Source: an uncultured Granulosicoccus sp.
GTDB lineage: Bacteria > Pseudomonadota > Gammaproteobacteria > Granulosicoccales > Granulosicoccaceae
Length of the DNA: 64,000 bases
Direction: 5' to 3'
NCBI GenBank assembly: GCA_937924505.1
Contig: CALDSR010000060.1
Span: forward strand, 1 to 64,000
The position numbers and the translations under genes are program-made. Shown here one piece after another: positions 1 to 8,721 of this stretch. Position 1 is the first letter of the stretch, and the number at the start of each line of letters is the position of its first letter. The notes under the pieces are model-generated. The model ran no database searches. It was not told the origin of the DNA and saw nothing but the letters and a program-made list of their open reading frames with translations.

Positions 1-2
1 AA

Positions 3-78
3 TGGTGGGGCGTGTAGGATTCGAACCTACGACCACCTGATTAAAAGTCAGATGCTCTACCAACTGAGCTAACGCCCC
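3..78 (-). tRNA. tRNA-Lys (UUU anticodon)
   Basis: On the minus strand the sequence folds as a 76-nt cloverleaf. The acceptor stem pairs GGGGCG (78-73) with CGCCCC near position 7-12, the D-arm reads AGCTCAGTTGGTAGAGC, the anticodon loop CTTTTAA sits in a CTGA/TCAG stem, and the T-arm carries GGTTCGAATCC. The anticodon is UUU, so it reads Lys AAA/AAG. The 3' CCA is encoded (positions 5-3). It lies just downstream of the tol-pal-cpoB genes on the same strand. Confidence 0.97.
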
Positions 79-101
79 ATACGGTAATCCCGAGCTGCGG
101 A

Positions 102-130
102 ATGATACCCGAATGCATCGATTCGCGTAA
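102..130 (-). promoter_or_regulatory. Candidate sigma70 promoter of tRNA-Lys
   Basis: On the minus strand TATCAT (107-102) matches five of six bases of a -10 box and lies 23 nt upstream of the tRNA 5' end. A poor -35 (TTACGC, 130-125) is 17 nt further upstream, and the discriminator is GC-rich as is usual for stable RNA promoters. The weak -35 keeps this tentative. Confidence 0.3.
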
Positions 131-138
131 CACCTCGG

Positions 139-159
139 CCGATCTAATCGGTTTTTTTT
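139..159 (+). terminator. Intrinsic-terminator-like hairpin on the plus strand
   Basis: CCGAT (139-143), loop CTA, ATCGG (147-151) is followed directly by eight T residues (152-159). This has the form of a Rho-independent terminator for plus-strand transcription, although the stem is only 5 bp (6 if the flanking G is used). All genes nearby are on the minus strand, so it would act on an antisense or unknown transcript. The remainder of 81-267 holds no gene that I can support. Confidence 0.4.
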
Positions 160-267
160 CTGGCAGGTCGCGGATCTGAGACGTATGGATGGTATTCAGA
201 CGGAGGCTGGCAGCCTTCGGACCAGTCCTTGGGCAAGTCAACATGCTGTTGAGCCTGTCTCACGCCG

Positions 268-1167
268 CTAACGCCCCTCGCGATCCATCTGCTGCAATCG
301 TTTGCGCGCCAGAACTGCCGCAGAACGCCCAGGGTAATCATCCTGCACGCCGGTCAGAATGACACGCGCTTCGCGGTAATTCTTTTGCTCATACAGCGCA
401 AATCCGATTTTCAGGCGAGCATCCGGAACCTTGGTGCTGTTCGGAAAAGAGCCAACCACCACACCAAAATTCTTCATGGCGTCGTCAAAGGCGCGCTCTG
501 CATACATGGCTTCACCCTGCCAATACCAGGCATTATCCGAAAACGGGCCGTCAGGATACTGTTTGAGGAAACCATCAAAGGCGGCAACTGCACTATCGTT
601 CTGGCCTCGAGCGAGTAAATCGTAGGCGCGCGTGTAACTCGCCTTCTCGGCCTGCGTTGCGGTATCGCGCAATGGACCACGTGGCGGTGCTGGTCCATCG
701 CCAAAATCAACCAGGTCATTGCCACGGCGGGCACTACTTTCAGAAACAAACACGCCCTGAGAACCGCCGACGGTTTCATCGGCAATTGACGGACTGATTG
801 CAGTTTCATCAAGGCCACTGCCACCGCCGAAGCCAGAAAGACCATCTTCCAGCAAGGCGTCGTTCACTGACTCAAGTTCGGTGATACGTCGATCCGTATC
901 GTTGTAAAGATCGGTATTGCGTTTTTTGACCGTGTTGAGCTCATTGTTCAGCGATTCAATCTCACCACGCAATGCACGAATTTCTCGCTGCAAGGCATCG
1001 ACCCGTTGCAACTGATTGAGCAAGGATTGATCAAGCACACGCTCTACACGAGACAAGCGTGAATCCAGTGTGCCGATCGATTGCCTCTCTTGAGAGAAGG
1101 CACTCGAAGAAAGTGACAGCAGCAGTGCCGCTGCGACAAGACCTGGCTGTTTACGTGCGAGTGACAT
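268..1167 (-). CDS. cpoB: Tol-Pal associated periplasmic protein CpoB (YbgF)
   Basis: A 299-aa periplasmic protein that in E. coli coordinates Tol-Pal outer-membrane constriction with PBP1B peptidoglycan synthesis. A signal peptide occupies residues 1-25 (hydrophobic LVAAALLLSL, cleavage after AFS). A coiled-coil trimerisation segment follows at about 35-95, then a Gly/Ser/Asp-rich linker, then C-terminal TPR repeats from about residue 175 (AYDLLARGQ, WYWQGEAMY, KIGFALYEQKNY). The ATG at 1167 was chosen because the signal peptide begins there; the longer frame upstream adds residues that would bury it. It is the last gene of the tol-pal run, 28 nt after pal. Confidence 0.95.
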   Translation of the reverse strand: MSLARKQPGLVAAALLLSLSSSAFSQERQSIGTLDSRLSRVERVLDQSLLNQLQRVDALQREIRALRGEIESLNNELNTVKKRNTDLYNDTDRRITELESVNDALLEDGLSGFGGGSGLDETAISPSIADETVGGSQGVFVSESSARRGNDLVDFGDGPAPPRGPLRDTATQAEKASYTRAYDLLARGQNDSAVAAFDGFLKQYPDGPFSDNAWYWQGEAMYAERAFDDAMKNFGVVVGSFPNSTKVPDARLKIGFALYEQKNYREARVILTGVQDDYPGRSAAVLARKRLQQMDREGR

Positions 1168-1195
1168 GATCAATGGACTGCGTGTAGATCCTGAA

Positions 1196-1738
1196 TCAGG
1201 ATGGTGGAGCAACCACCTCGTAAATGATATTGACACGGCGATTCTTCGCCCAGGCCTCATTGTTATGTCGTTCATCTACCGGTATTTCCTCACCGTAGCT
1301 AATGGTACGCACTTGCGCAGAGCTGACACCTTGCAGCTGCAACATGCGAGCAATTGTCTTGGCACGAGATTCGCCCAGACCAATATTGTACTCACGTGTA
1401 CCGCGCTCATCCGTGTGACCTTCCAGGCGTACGCGGCCGTCGGGATTCTGCGCCAGGAATCGCCCGTGCTGAGTGACCACATCAAGATACTCACTGCGCA
1501 GTTCGGCCGTATCGTAGTCAAACAGAATAACCCGATCGAGCGGCGCACGGCCAGCGACCGATTTCGGATCCACTTCCGATCCGTCACTAACGCCATCGAT
1601 GGTAACCGGCGTAATGGTCGGCTGATTGATATCCAGTTCGCTACTGGCATCGCGGCTGGGGTTCGCACCGCAGGCGCTGAGGACAGCGGCCACAATGGCG
1701 ACAAGCAGTGTTCTAAAAACAAGTGTTGATTTGGTCAT
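1196..1738 (-). CDS. pal: Peptidoglycan-associated lipoprotein Pal
   Basis: A 180-aa outer-membrane lipoprotein that anchors the outer membrane to peptidoglycan and binds TolB and TolA. The lipobox L20-S-A-C23 predicts lipidation at Cys23. The C-terminal half is an OmpA-like domain with the peptidoglycan-binding signature GHTDERGT followed by an Arg (ESRAKTIARML). The start at 1738 is favoured because AAAGAG lies six nt upstream; an in-frame ATG six nt earlier would directly abut that ribosome-binding site. It is followed by cpoB and preceded by tolB on the same strand, as is usual in gammaproteobacteria. Confidence 0.97.
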   Translation of the reverse strand: MTKSTLVFRTLLVAIVAAVLSACGANPSRDASSELDINQPTITPVTIDGVSDGSEVDPKSVAGRAPLDRVILFDYDTAELRSEYLDVVTQHGRFLAQNPDGRVRLEGHTDERGTREYNIGLGESRAKTIARMLQLQGVSSAQVRTISYGEEIPVDERHNNEAWAKNRRVNIIYEVVAPPS

Positions 1739-1845
1739 GCACATCTCTTTGTCCGCTGTTGTAAGTGTCTTCATTCAATTATCGACCGAAGGCAACTCGT
1801 CGATCGTTGCCAAACTGAAAACAAGGTAGTCCATACCGGCACCGA

Positions 1846-3153
1846 CTACTGTGAATAAGGTGACCAGACCGGCTCGCGAACAGACCCGCCGCCAGACAAG
1901 GTCAGGCTCTGAACCACGCTGCCATCCAATGAAACTGCACCCAACGTACCGCGCCCGTCTTTTTCGGTGGCAAACATGATCATTTGGCCATTCGGCGCAA
2001 AAGTAGGCGATTCATCCAATGTGCCTCGCGTAAGTGTTTGAAACAAACCGGATGAGCGGTCAATCGCGGCGATCTGAAATCCACCATCAACACCATGGAC
2101 AAAGGCGATCGTACTGCCATCTGGCGACACAGTGGCACTGGCATTATAGCGACCCTCGAACGTGACGCGTGTGGCCTGACCACCTCTTGATGATATTTCA
2201 TAGATCTGCGGACCACCACTTCGATCTGACGTAAACGCCAGCGTGTCGTTGTCGATCCAAACCGCTTCGGTGTCGATCGCTTCGCTCGTGGTAATACGGG
2301 TTAATTTGCCGCCATCGACCTGCAGGATATAGATGTCAGGATTTCCCTGATAAGACAATGTCACTGCGAGTCGCTCACCATCCGGTGACCAGCTAGGCGC
2401 ACCATTGATACCTTCACGCGAGATCAATTTGATTCTGCTGCCTTTTTGCCGATCCTGCACGTAGACGGCAGACTGCGTCTTGTTTTCAAATGAAACGTAG
2501 GCAATACGAACACCATCGGGTGCCCAGGATGGCGACAGTATGGGTCGTGGTGACGTCAGCATCGCTTGCGGGTTCTCGCCATCGGCATCGGCGAGCTGCA
2601 ACTGATAGGTGCGATCGCCAACCTTGCCGTCGACCGACACAAATGCAATCTGTGTATTGAACGCACCAGAGATGCCGAGAATTTCTTCGTACACTTCATC
2701 AGCTATTTGATGCGCGGCACTTCTCAAGGTCTGATCAGTTACCTGAAAGCTGAATCCGGTCATCAGGTTCTGTTGCAATACATCGTAAAGTTGAAACTCG
2801 ATGACATAGCCACCGGTATTCGGTTTGATACTTCCGATCACCAGAAAATCGGCACCGGACAGTCGCCAGTTGGCAAACCGGGGAACATCGCCACTGGTTG
2901 GCAATGCGACTAGATCTTCTCTGGCTATGGGCGCGAAATTGCCACTACGCGCCAAATCATCTTTTATGATTGACGCGATCTCATCCGGCGCTGATCCACT
3001 TCCAAACCAGCCGAACGGCACGACCGCTATCGAGATCGCATTGTCACCACCCTGGGTAATCTCTATTTCAATTACTGCTTGTGTAACACCCAACGGCAAC
3101 AGCAGCACCAAACTTGCCAGCGACCAGCGCGCGAATGTTTTTATTTGCTTCAA
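1846..3153 (-). CDS. tolB: Tol-Pal system translocation protein TolB
   Basis: A 435-aa periplasmic protein of the Tol-Pal envelope complex that switches Pal between peptidoglycan and TolA. Residues 1-26 form a signal peptide ending TQA. An N-terminal alpha/beta domain (about 30-165) precedes a six-bladed beta-propeller built from PD40 repeats, seen as SPSWAPDG, APSWSPDG, TVSPDGSTIAF and SPTFAPNGQ. The start codon is TTG at 3153; no ATG fits better, and an AGG lies a few nt upstream. It sits between tolA and pal in the standard order. Confidence 0.97.
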   Translation of the reverse strand: MKQIKTFARWSLASLVLLLPLGVTQAVIEIEITQGGDNAISIAVVPFGWFGSGSAPDEIASIIKDDLARSGNFAPIAREDLVALPTSGDVPRFANWRLSGADFLVIGSIKPNTGGYVIEFQLYDVLQQNLMTGFSFQVTDQTLRSAAHQIADEVYEEILGISGAFNTQIAFVSVDGKVGDRTYQLQLADADGENPQAMLTSPRPILSPSWAPDGVRIAYVSFENKTQSAVYVQDRQKGSRIKLISREGINGAPSWSPDGERLAVTLSYQGNPDIYILQVDGGKLTRITTSEAIDTEAVWIDNDTLAFTSDRSGGPQIYEISSRGGQATRVTFEGRYNASATVSPDGSTIAFVHGVDGGFQIAAIDRSSGLFQTLTRGTLDESPTFAPNGQMIMFATEKDGRGTLGAVSLDGSVVQSLTLSGGGSVREPVWSPYSQ

Positions 3154-3192
3154 TGTAGAGCCTGCTGATAATCGAAATTAACTGAGATACGT

Positions 3193-4851
3193 TCAACTCG
3201 GCCGGAAAAAAAACCGTACACGTCGATCAAACAATTGCGGATCGGGCGCCGCTGGCAAGGGTGACGATGCCCTGACCGCATTTTCAACAGATTTACGCAG
3301 AGCGGCATTACCACCCGTACATTCTTCCACCGCGACTTTCAGTACCTCGCCACTGACCGACTGCAGTACGCTGACGGTACAGTTTACGTTATCTGCGGTG
3401 CCAGGCGGTTTGCGCCAGTTTCTGCCAACCTTCTGACGTATCGATGTGAAATAGAGTTTTCTCAAGCGCGACAGTTCCGTCTGACGTGCTCTCGCTTGTT
3501 TGGCATTCTCTTCGGCGGCCAACGCAGCCAGCCGTTGTTCTTCAGCGGCACGTTTACGCTCCGCGTCACGAGCAGCGGCGGCGGCTTTTTCGCGTCTGCG
3601 CTTCTCATCTGCTGCACGCTTTTCTTCAGCGAGGCGTTTTTCTTCAGCAATGCGTGCTGCTTCGGCGGCTTGTCGCTCTTCTTCCTGGCGTTCTTGCTCG
3701 GCAAGACGAGCCGCTTCGCGAGCCGCTTCCTCTGCCTCACGCTTCTCAGTCGCGATGCGCGCTTCTTCGGCTTCACGAACACGCTGTTCTTCCAGGCGTT
3801 TTTCAGATTCAACTCTTTCTCGCTCGAGTGCGGCTTGACGCTCGACCTCTGCCACCCTTGCCTGTTCGGCGGCAACGGCCGCTGCGGCTTTCGCAGCTTC
3901 CTTGGCGGCTTCAGCCGCTTGCAGTTCGGCTTGCAGGCGTTCACGTTCGACGGCCGCTGCAGCCGCTTCGCGCTCGCGCTGCTGTTCCAGTCGAGCTTCC
4001 TCGGCTTCGCGCTTTTCGGCTTCGATGCGTTCGCGTTCCTCTTCTGCCTTCGCCTTTTCCTCCAGTGCCCGTTGTCGCTCGGCTTCCGCAGCACGGGCCT
4101 GCTCTTCAATACGCGCTTTTTCTTCAGCAGCCTTGGCCTTTTCTTCGGCCGCTATACGTGCCTCTTCGCGCAATTTTGCCGTGCGTTCTTCAGCTTCACG
4201 TTGATCCTCGGCAAGCCGTTGGCGTTCACGATCTGCTTCCTCTCGCGCAACATCGATACGCGCGGTTTCTTCAGCAACACGCTGTTGAGCTTCGCGGATT
4301 CGTTCTTCCTCGCGAAGCCGATCCTGCCTGAGCCTTTCCAGCTCAGCTTCACGCTCCAGCACTTGCTGTTCGGAAAGTGATGCTTCCTGTTCACGCAATG
4401 CCTCGAGTTGCGCCTGCTCCGCTTCTGCCCTGACTTGTTGAAGCTCTCTTTGTCTTTCAAGCTCGAGCGCTTCACTCTGCAAGCGTTCAATGCGATTACG
4501 CTCTTCCTCCGAAGCCTGACGTTGTTGCTCTGTGAGTTCTTCCGCTTCTTTCAAGCGATCTTCGGCAGACGCGCGCGCGCGCTCCAAGGCCTCGACGGTT
4601 GCTTCCATCGCGGCCTGTTGCTCTGAGGCAACTCTCGCTTTTTCATCTTCAAGCGACTGCAGGCGCTCAACCTCTGCCTGTATATCCGATTCACTGACAG
4701 CCACCGCCTGGATAGGCGCTGCATCATCAAGGTCAATACCTGGCGCTGGCGCCGGGTTGTTCATCTTGAGAATCAGCGCAAACGCCAACCCGCCGTGTAA
4801 CAGCACCGACAAGAAGACTGCGAGCGGATATTTTCGCAGAAGCGCAAACAT
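3193..4851 (-). CDS. tolA: Tol-Pal inner-membrane bridging protein TolA, with a long coiled coil
   Basis: A 552-aa inner-membrane protein that spans the periplasm and transmits TolQR-derived force to Pal/TolB. One TM helix lies at about residues 9-31. Residues 60-450 are an almost uninterrupted Glu/Arg/Ala/Lys coiled coil (domain II). The C-terminal 95 residues form the TonB-like domain III, with a GRNWRKPPG entry, a probable disulfide pair (VNCTVSV, EECTGG) and the FDRRVRFFFRPS end. E. coli TolA is about 420 aa, so the rod is roughly a third longer. The repetitive codon usage produces long meaningless open frames on the other strand. Confidence 0.96.
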   Translation of the reverse strand: MFALLRKYPLAVFLSVLLHGGLAFALILKMNNPAPAPGIDLDDAAPIQAVAVSESDIQAEVERLQSLEDEKARVASEQQAAMEATVEALERARASAEDRLKEAEELTEQQRQASEEERNRIERLQSEALELERQRELQQVRAEAEQAQLEALREQEASLSEQQVLEREAELERLRQDRLREEERIREAQQRVAEETARIDVAREEADRERQRLAEDQREAEERTAKLREEARIAAEEKAKAAEEKARIEEQARAAEAERQRALEEKAKAEEERERIEAEKREAEEARLEQQREREAAAAAVERERLQAELQAAEAAKEAAKAAAAVAAEQARVAEVERQAALERERVESEKRLEEQRVREAEEARIATEKREAEEAAREAARLAEQERQEEERQAAEAARIAEEKRLAEEKRAADEKRRREKAAAAARDAERKRAAEEQRLAALAAEENAKQARARQTELSRLRKLYFTSIRQKVGRNWRKPPGTADNVNCTVSVLQSVSGEVLKVAVEECTGGNAALRKSVENAVRASSPLPAAPDPQLFDRRVRFFFRPS

Positions 4852-4857
4852 AGGCGT

Positions 4858-5304
4858 CTAACGACCCGGTTCCGACATCAAGCCGATTTCTGGCGCACCG
4901 GCAATCTGCAAAGTGACCATCGCCTGCATGATTTGCCCGTAATCGACACTGGTATCACCCGCAACCAGTACCCGTCGATTAGGGTTCAGGCGCATGACGG
5001 CACTGGCAAGACGTTGTACTTCTTCACGGCTCAAGGTTGACTCAGGATCTTCGCCAACATTGAGGTACCAGTCACCCGCCGCATCAACGGTTAAAATCAA
5101 CGGCTCCTGACCTTCCCCTGCATCAGTAATCGGTGTTGCGTCGGCATCCGGTAAATCAATTTCGACACCAGTTTGCAATAGTGGCGCTGTAATCATGAAG
5201 ATAACCAGCAATACGAGCATGACGTCAATGTAGGGGACAACATTGATTTCAGCGACTTGACGCCGAGGCCGCCGCGTTCCTATCGCTCTTTGAACTCTAG
5301 CCAT
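4858..5304 (-). CDS. tolR: Tol-Pal proton-channel protein TolR
   Basis: A 148-aa ExbD/TolR family protein that forms, with TolQ, the proton-driven motor energising TolA. A basic cytoplasmic N-terminus precedes a single TM helix at about residues 22-44. This helix contains Asp27 (VPYIDVMLVLL), the conserved protonatable residue of the family. The periplasmic domain ends with MVTLQIAGAPEIGLMSEP. It lies 5 nt after tolQ and 6 nt before tolA. Confidence 0.97.
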   Translation of the reverse strand: MARVQRAIGTRRPRRQVAEINVVPYIDVMLVLLVIFMITAPLLQTGVEIDLPDADATPITDAGEGQEPLILTVDAAGDWYLNVGEDPESTLSREEVQRLASAVMRLNPNRRVLVAGDTSVDYGQIMQAMVTLQIAGAPEIGLMSEPGR

Positions 5305-5309
5305 GCGAC

Positions 5310-6005
5310 TTATGCGCTCGCATCTTGCTGCGTGCGACGAATAGCCTGTCGTTGCAAGACAGTTGAAAATTCTTCAGAGAAATTTTCGTAACGGTTCAGC
5401 AGGCGATCCACTTCCGTGGCAAAACGGTTGTAGAAGATTACCGCAGGGATGGCAGCGAACAAACCGATGGCGGTCGCCACCAGCGCTTCGGCGATTCCGG
5501 GTGCGACCATCGCTAAAGTTGCCTGTTGCACATTACCGAGCGCGGTAAAGGAATTCATGATTCCCCACACAGTACCAAACAAACCGATGTAGGGACTGAT
5601 CGAACCGACGGTCGCCAGAAACGGCAAATGTTGTTCAACGATGTCGGCTTCCCGCGCGACAGCAATTCGCATCGCCCGACCAGAACCATCCATGATGATT
5701 TCATCGTTGCCGGTTTTACGTCTCAGGCGTCCAAACTCGGAAAAGCCGGCTTCAAAAATTCGCTCAAGACCATCGAGCGTGCCACGCCGCATGGTCAGCT
5801 TGGAGTAGGTACCCGAGATGTCGGACGACCCCCAGAAGTCTTGCTCAAAGTCTTCAGCCAGACGACGCGCACGACGAAGCTGTCGCGACTTGCCCAGTAT
5901 CAGTGCCCACGACAACATGGATGCGATGGCCAGAATTATCATGACCGCCTGCACCACGGGGCTGGCGTTCAGAACAAGGTTCAAAATGGACAGATCAGCG
6001 TTCAC
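5310..6005 (-). CDS. tolQ: Tol-Pal proton-channel protein TolQ
   Basis: A 231-aa MotA/TolQ/ExbB family inner-membrane protein, the stator of the Tol motor. TM helices lie at about residues 15-37, 130-155 and 168-195. The second and third contain the conserved small-residue face (VGSISPYIGLFGTVWGIM and GIAEALVATAIGLFAAIPA). The start is GTG at 6005, which overlaps the stop codon of ybgC by 4 nt (GTGA), implying translational coupling. Confidence 0.97.
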   Translation of the reverse strand: MNADLSILNLVLNASPVVQAVMIILAIASMLSWALILGKSRQLRRARRLAEDFEQDFWGSSDISGTYSKLTMRRGTLDGLERIFEAGFSEFGRLRRKTGNDEIIMDGSGRAMRIAVAREADIVEQHLPFLATVGSISPYIGLFGTVWGIMNSFTALGNVQQATLAMVAPGIAEALVATAIGLFAAIPAVIFYNRFATEVDRLLNRYENFSEEFSTVLQRQAIRRTQQDASA

Positions 6006-6397
6006 GAGAGTGCCTCTAATATTGGCAGCGGAATCTTGCAGGGCTTGAGTGTATCCGCATCAACGCTCGCTAAACGAACGCGAGCGTTGACAAGTGTTTC
6101 ATTAACTCGCATGACGGGCTGCTCAAGACTCAAGCTGGCGAACTTGTGCGTCAGTAAGTTGGCATGCACAGTCAGTAGGTCATTGAATTTTGCTGGCATT
6201 ACAAAATCGATTTGCACGGATTTGACAACGAACAAGCGTCGATGCTGAGTCTGCCACTCATCGAGCTCGACCCCCATGGTGCGCAACCACTCCGTGCGTG
6301 CACGTTCCATATAGCGAAGATAGTTAGCATAAAACACAATGCCACCGGCGTCCGTATCTTCGATATAGACCCGCTGCGGCATGGAGAAATTGGGCAT
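6002..6397 (-). CDS. ybgC: Tol-Pal locus acyl-CoA thioesterase YbgC
   Basis: A 131-aa hotdog-fold thioesterase of the 4-hydroxybenzoyl-CoA thioesterase family that usually precedes tolQ. The catalytic signature EDTDAGGIVFYANYL is present, with Asp16 as the expected catalytic residue. The ATG at 6397 is used; a TTG two codons upstream keeps the frame open but has no better ribosome-binding site. The stop codon overlaps the tolQ start. Confidence 0.94.
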   Translation of the reverse strand: MPNFSMPQRVYIEDTDAGGIVFYANYLRYMERARTEWLRTMGVELDEWQTQHRRLFVVKSVQIDFVMPAKFNDLLTVHANLLTHKFASLSLEQPVMRVNETLVNARVRLASVDADTLKPCKIPLPILEALS

Positions 6398-6486
6398 GCG
6401 CAAGTATTACAGAGAAAGCCTTGAAAATACAGTCACTAAGGCGCTTACATTGGAGAAAATTACCGTCAATTCAAGCCAGGCTCCGG

Positions 6487-7509
6487 CTATTGAACGACGT
6501 TGTCGCCATTGTTGCTGAGGCCAAAGTGCCGATAAGTGTTATCCGTGACAACGCGTCCGCGCGGCGTTCTCATCAGGAGACCTTGCTGAATCAGATAAGG
6601 TTCCACCACTTCTTCAAGCGTACCGGTCTCTTCAGATAGAGCCGCCCCGAGATTGTCGACACCAACAGGCCCACCACCAAATTTCTCGATAATGGCCATC
6701 AGCAAACGCCGATCCATGCTGTCGAGTCCCAGGCGATCCACTTTCAGCAGATTCAGGGCCTGATCAGCGACCTCGCGATTAATCAGACCGTCAGCGCGAA
6801 TGTCGGCAAAATCCCGTACTCGACGTAACAGACGATTGGCTATCCGCGGTGTGCCACGGGCACGTCGAGCAATCTCGGTACAACCTTCCTCGTCAACTCG
6901 TGCGCCGAGCAGCTTGGCTGAACGCGCAACAATACCGGCAAGATCCTTCACCTCGTAAAACTCAAGTCGCTGCACAATGCCGAAACGATCTCTGAGAGGC
7001 GACGTCAACAGACCCGCACGTGTGGTTGCACCGACCAGCGTAAACGGGGGCAAATCGATCTTGAACGAGCGCGCACTGACCCCTTCGCCCGTCATGATGT
7101 CAATCTGATAGTCCTCCATAGCCGGGTACAACACCTCCTCTACCAACGCACTCATACGATGAATTTCATCGATGAACAGCACATCGTTCGACTCCAGATT
7201 GGTCAAAATGGCGGCCAGATCGCCAGGACGTTCAAGTACCGGACCCGAGGTATGCAGAATACGCACATCAAGCTCATTGGCGATGATGTTGGCCAAGGTG
7301 GTTTTGCCCAGTCCGGGAGGGCCAAAAATAAGGACATGATCCAGCGCTTCCTTGCGCATGTTGGCAGCCGCGATAAACAGCTCCATTTGCTCGGACACAG
7401 CTTGCTGTCCGTGGTACTCGGCAAGCGTCTTGGGACGCATTGCGCGCTCTTGGGCGTCTTCGTTCCGGGCCGCCGGTGAAATCAGCCTGTCTTCCGTTTC
7501 GGTCGTCAT
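6487..7509 (-). CDS. ruvB: Holliday junction branch-migration helicase RuvB
   Basis: A 340-aa AAA+ ATPase that, with RuvA, drives branch migration of Holliday junctions. Walker A GPPGLGKT (residues 63-70), Walker B LFIDEIHR (Asp114, Glu115), the sensor/Arg-finger segment [18 protein letters not shown] (160-175) and the C-terminal winged helix are all present. Length matches the family. It lies 36 nt after ruvA and 89 nt before ybgC. Confidence 0.98.
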   Translation of the reverse strand: MTTETEDRLISPAARNEDAQERAMRPKTLAEYHGQQAVSEQMELFIAAANMRKEALDHVLIFGPPGLGKTTLANIIANELDVRILHTSGPVLERPGDLAAILTNLESNDVLFIDEIHRMSALVEEVLYPAMEDYQIDIMTGEGVSARSFKIDLPPFTLVGATTRAGLLTSPLRDRFGIVQRLEFYEVKDLAGIVARSAKLLGARVDEEGCTEIARRARGTPRIANRLLRRVRDFADIRADGLINREVADQALNLLKVDRLGLDSMDRRLLMAIIEKFGGGPVGVDNLGAALSEETGTLEEVVEPYLIQQGLLMRTPRGRVVTDNTYRHFGLSNNGDNVVQ

Positions 7510-7545
7510 TCGATTCCCCGGGTGTAGATCATCATCACAACACCG

Positions 7546-8142
7546 CTACTTCAATTCACTGGCACCGCGCAATGCAGCACGTATCAGCTCTTCCACAGTC
7601 TGGGCGTCACCGGCAGACTTGTCGAGCAGGCGCTTGGCCTCAGCCGGCTTGTAACCAAGCGACGCCAACGCCTCTTCCGCCTGCGTACGAACAGATTCGC
7701 CGCCGGATGTCGATACCGGGTTTGCTTCACTACCGGCAAAGGCTGACAGTTTATCCTTAAGATCAAGGATGACGCGTTCTGCTGTCTTTTTACCAATACC
7801 CGGCACTCGGACCAGTGCTGCGACATCGTTGTTGGCAATGCAGTTGACGAGCTCTTCTGCCGACAGACCTGACTGAATCGCCAGGGCCACTTTGGCGCCA
7901 ACACCGTTGACTTTAAGCAACAGGCGAAACACGGAACGCTCCGACGCGGTTGCAAAGCCGTACAGCAGTTGTGCATCTTCGCGCACCAGCAGATGGGTAA
8001 ACAAGGCAACATCAGCGCCGAGGGCGGGTAATTTGTAAAAGGTCGACATGGGTGCGTCGATTTCGTAGCCAACGCCCTGCACATCGAGCATCAAGGACGG
8101 CGGGTTTTTCTCAATCAGTTTTCCGCTGAGTCGGCCAATCAT
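7546..8142 (-). CDS. ruvA: Holliday junction DNA-binding protein RuvA
   Basis: A 198-aa protein that binds four-way junctions as a tetramer and recruits RuvB. It starts [13 protein letters not shown], as the family does. An OB-fold domain is followed by two helix-hairpin-helix motifs ([12 protein letters not shown] and [13 protein letters not shown]) and a C-terminal RuvB-contacting domain ([17 protein letters not shown]). The start at 8142 overlaps the ruvC stop by 4 nt (ATGA). The frame is open further upstream, but only inside ruvC. Confidence 0.97.
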   Translation of the reverse strand: MIGRLSGKLIEKNPPSLMLDVQGVGYEIDAPMSTFYKLPALGADVALFTHLLVREDAQLLYGFATASERSVFRLLLKVNGVGAKVALAIQSGLSAEELVNCIANNDVAALVRVPGIGKKTAERVILDLKDKLSAFAGSEANPVSTSGGESVRTQAEEALASLGYKPAEAKRLLDKSAGDAQTVEELIRAALRGASELK

Positions 8143-8681
8143 CGTCGCAATCCTCGTCCACGTGTACGACGCCGTGCTGGTGTAACGGCATTGAGCGATT
8201 GTCGCGAATGCGCATGACACAAGGCGATTGCCAATCCGTCAGCGGCATCAACCTGAATAGGACGGTCTATTTGTAACAAGGCGCGAACCATGGTTTGTAC
8301 CTGCACCTTGTCCGCTGAACCAGTTCCAGTCACCACTTGCTTGACGGACCGAGGCGCATATTCGCTAACGGGTAGATCATGGGTTACCGCAGCGGTGATA
8401 GCAGCACCTCGTGCCTGCCCCAGCTTCAATGCGGACATCGCATTGTTGCTCAAAAATACCTGTTCGATGGCTACTTCGCGAGGCGACCATTCATCGATGA
8501 TTTCATTGATAACACGGTGAATGTGACCCAGTTTTTGCGCGAAATTTTCGCCCTTGACGCGAATATGCCCATGACTCAAGTGAAAGCTGCGCGCACCATC
8601 AGTTTCAATGATGCCGTAACCGGTTATAACCGATCCGGGATCAATTCCCATGACACGAAAGAGCTTTTCAGGCGCTGGCAT
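8139..8681 (-). CDS. ruvC: Crossover junction endodeoxyribonuclease RuvC
   Basis: A 180-aa RNase H-fold resolvase that cuts Holliday junctions held by RuvAB. The acidic catalytic residues are visible: Asp14 in MGIDPGS, a Glu in VAIEQVF, and the C-terminal pair in [14 protein letters not shown]. The N-terminus is about ten residues longer than in E. coli. The ATG at 8681 was chosen; an in-frame TTG lies immediately before it. It is followed by ruvA with a 4-nt overlap. Confidence 0.96.
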   Translation of the reverse strand: MPAPEKLFRVMGIDPGSVITGYGIIETDGARSFHLSHGHIRVKGENFAQKLGHIHRVINEIIDEWSPREVAIEQVFLSNNAMSALKLGQARGAAITAAVTHDLPVSEYAPRSVKQVVTGTGSADKVQVQTMVRALLQIDRPIQVDAADGLAIALCHAHSRQSLNAVTPARRRTRGRGLRR

Positions 8682-8721
8682 CAAGCACGTAATCTCGGTT
8701 CAGACCGTAATAACTGACGGT

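Noticed and set aside
3..267. Genomic island attachment site at tRNA-Lys
   Set aside because: No integrase gene and no second copy of the tRNA 3' end were seen in the window, and the adjacent genes are housekeeping.
1166..1729. 187-codon plus-strand frame opposite pal
   Set aside because: It mirrors the pal coding sequence, shows no family features and no plausible ribosome-binding site, while pal on the other strand is unmistakable.
3486..4380. Long overlapping open frames on the plus strand opposite tolA (up to about 290 codons)
   Set aside because: They are by-products of the repetitive Glu/Ala/Arg codon pattern of the TolA coiled coil; their translations are low-complexity Ser/Ala/Arg or Phe/Leu strings without ribosome-binding sites.
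5526..6248. 240-codon plus-strand frame opposite tolQ and ybgC
   Set aside because: Shadow of two strongly recognised genes; its translation lacks any domain.
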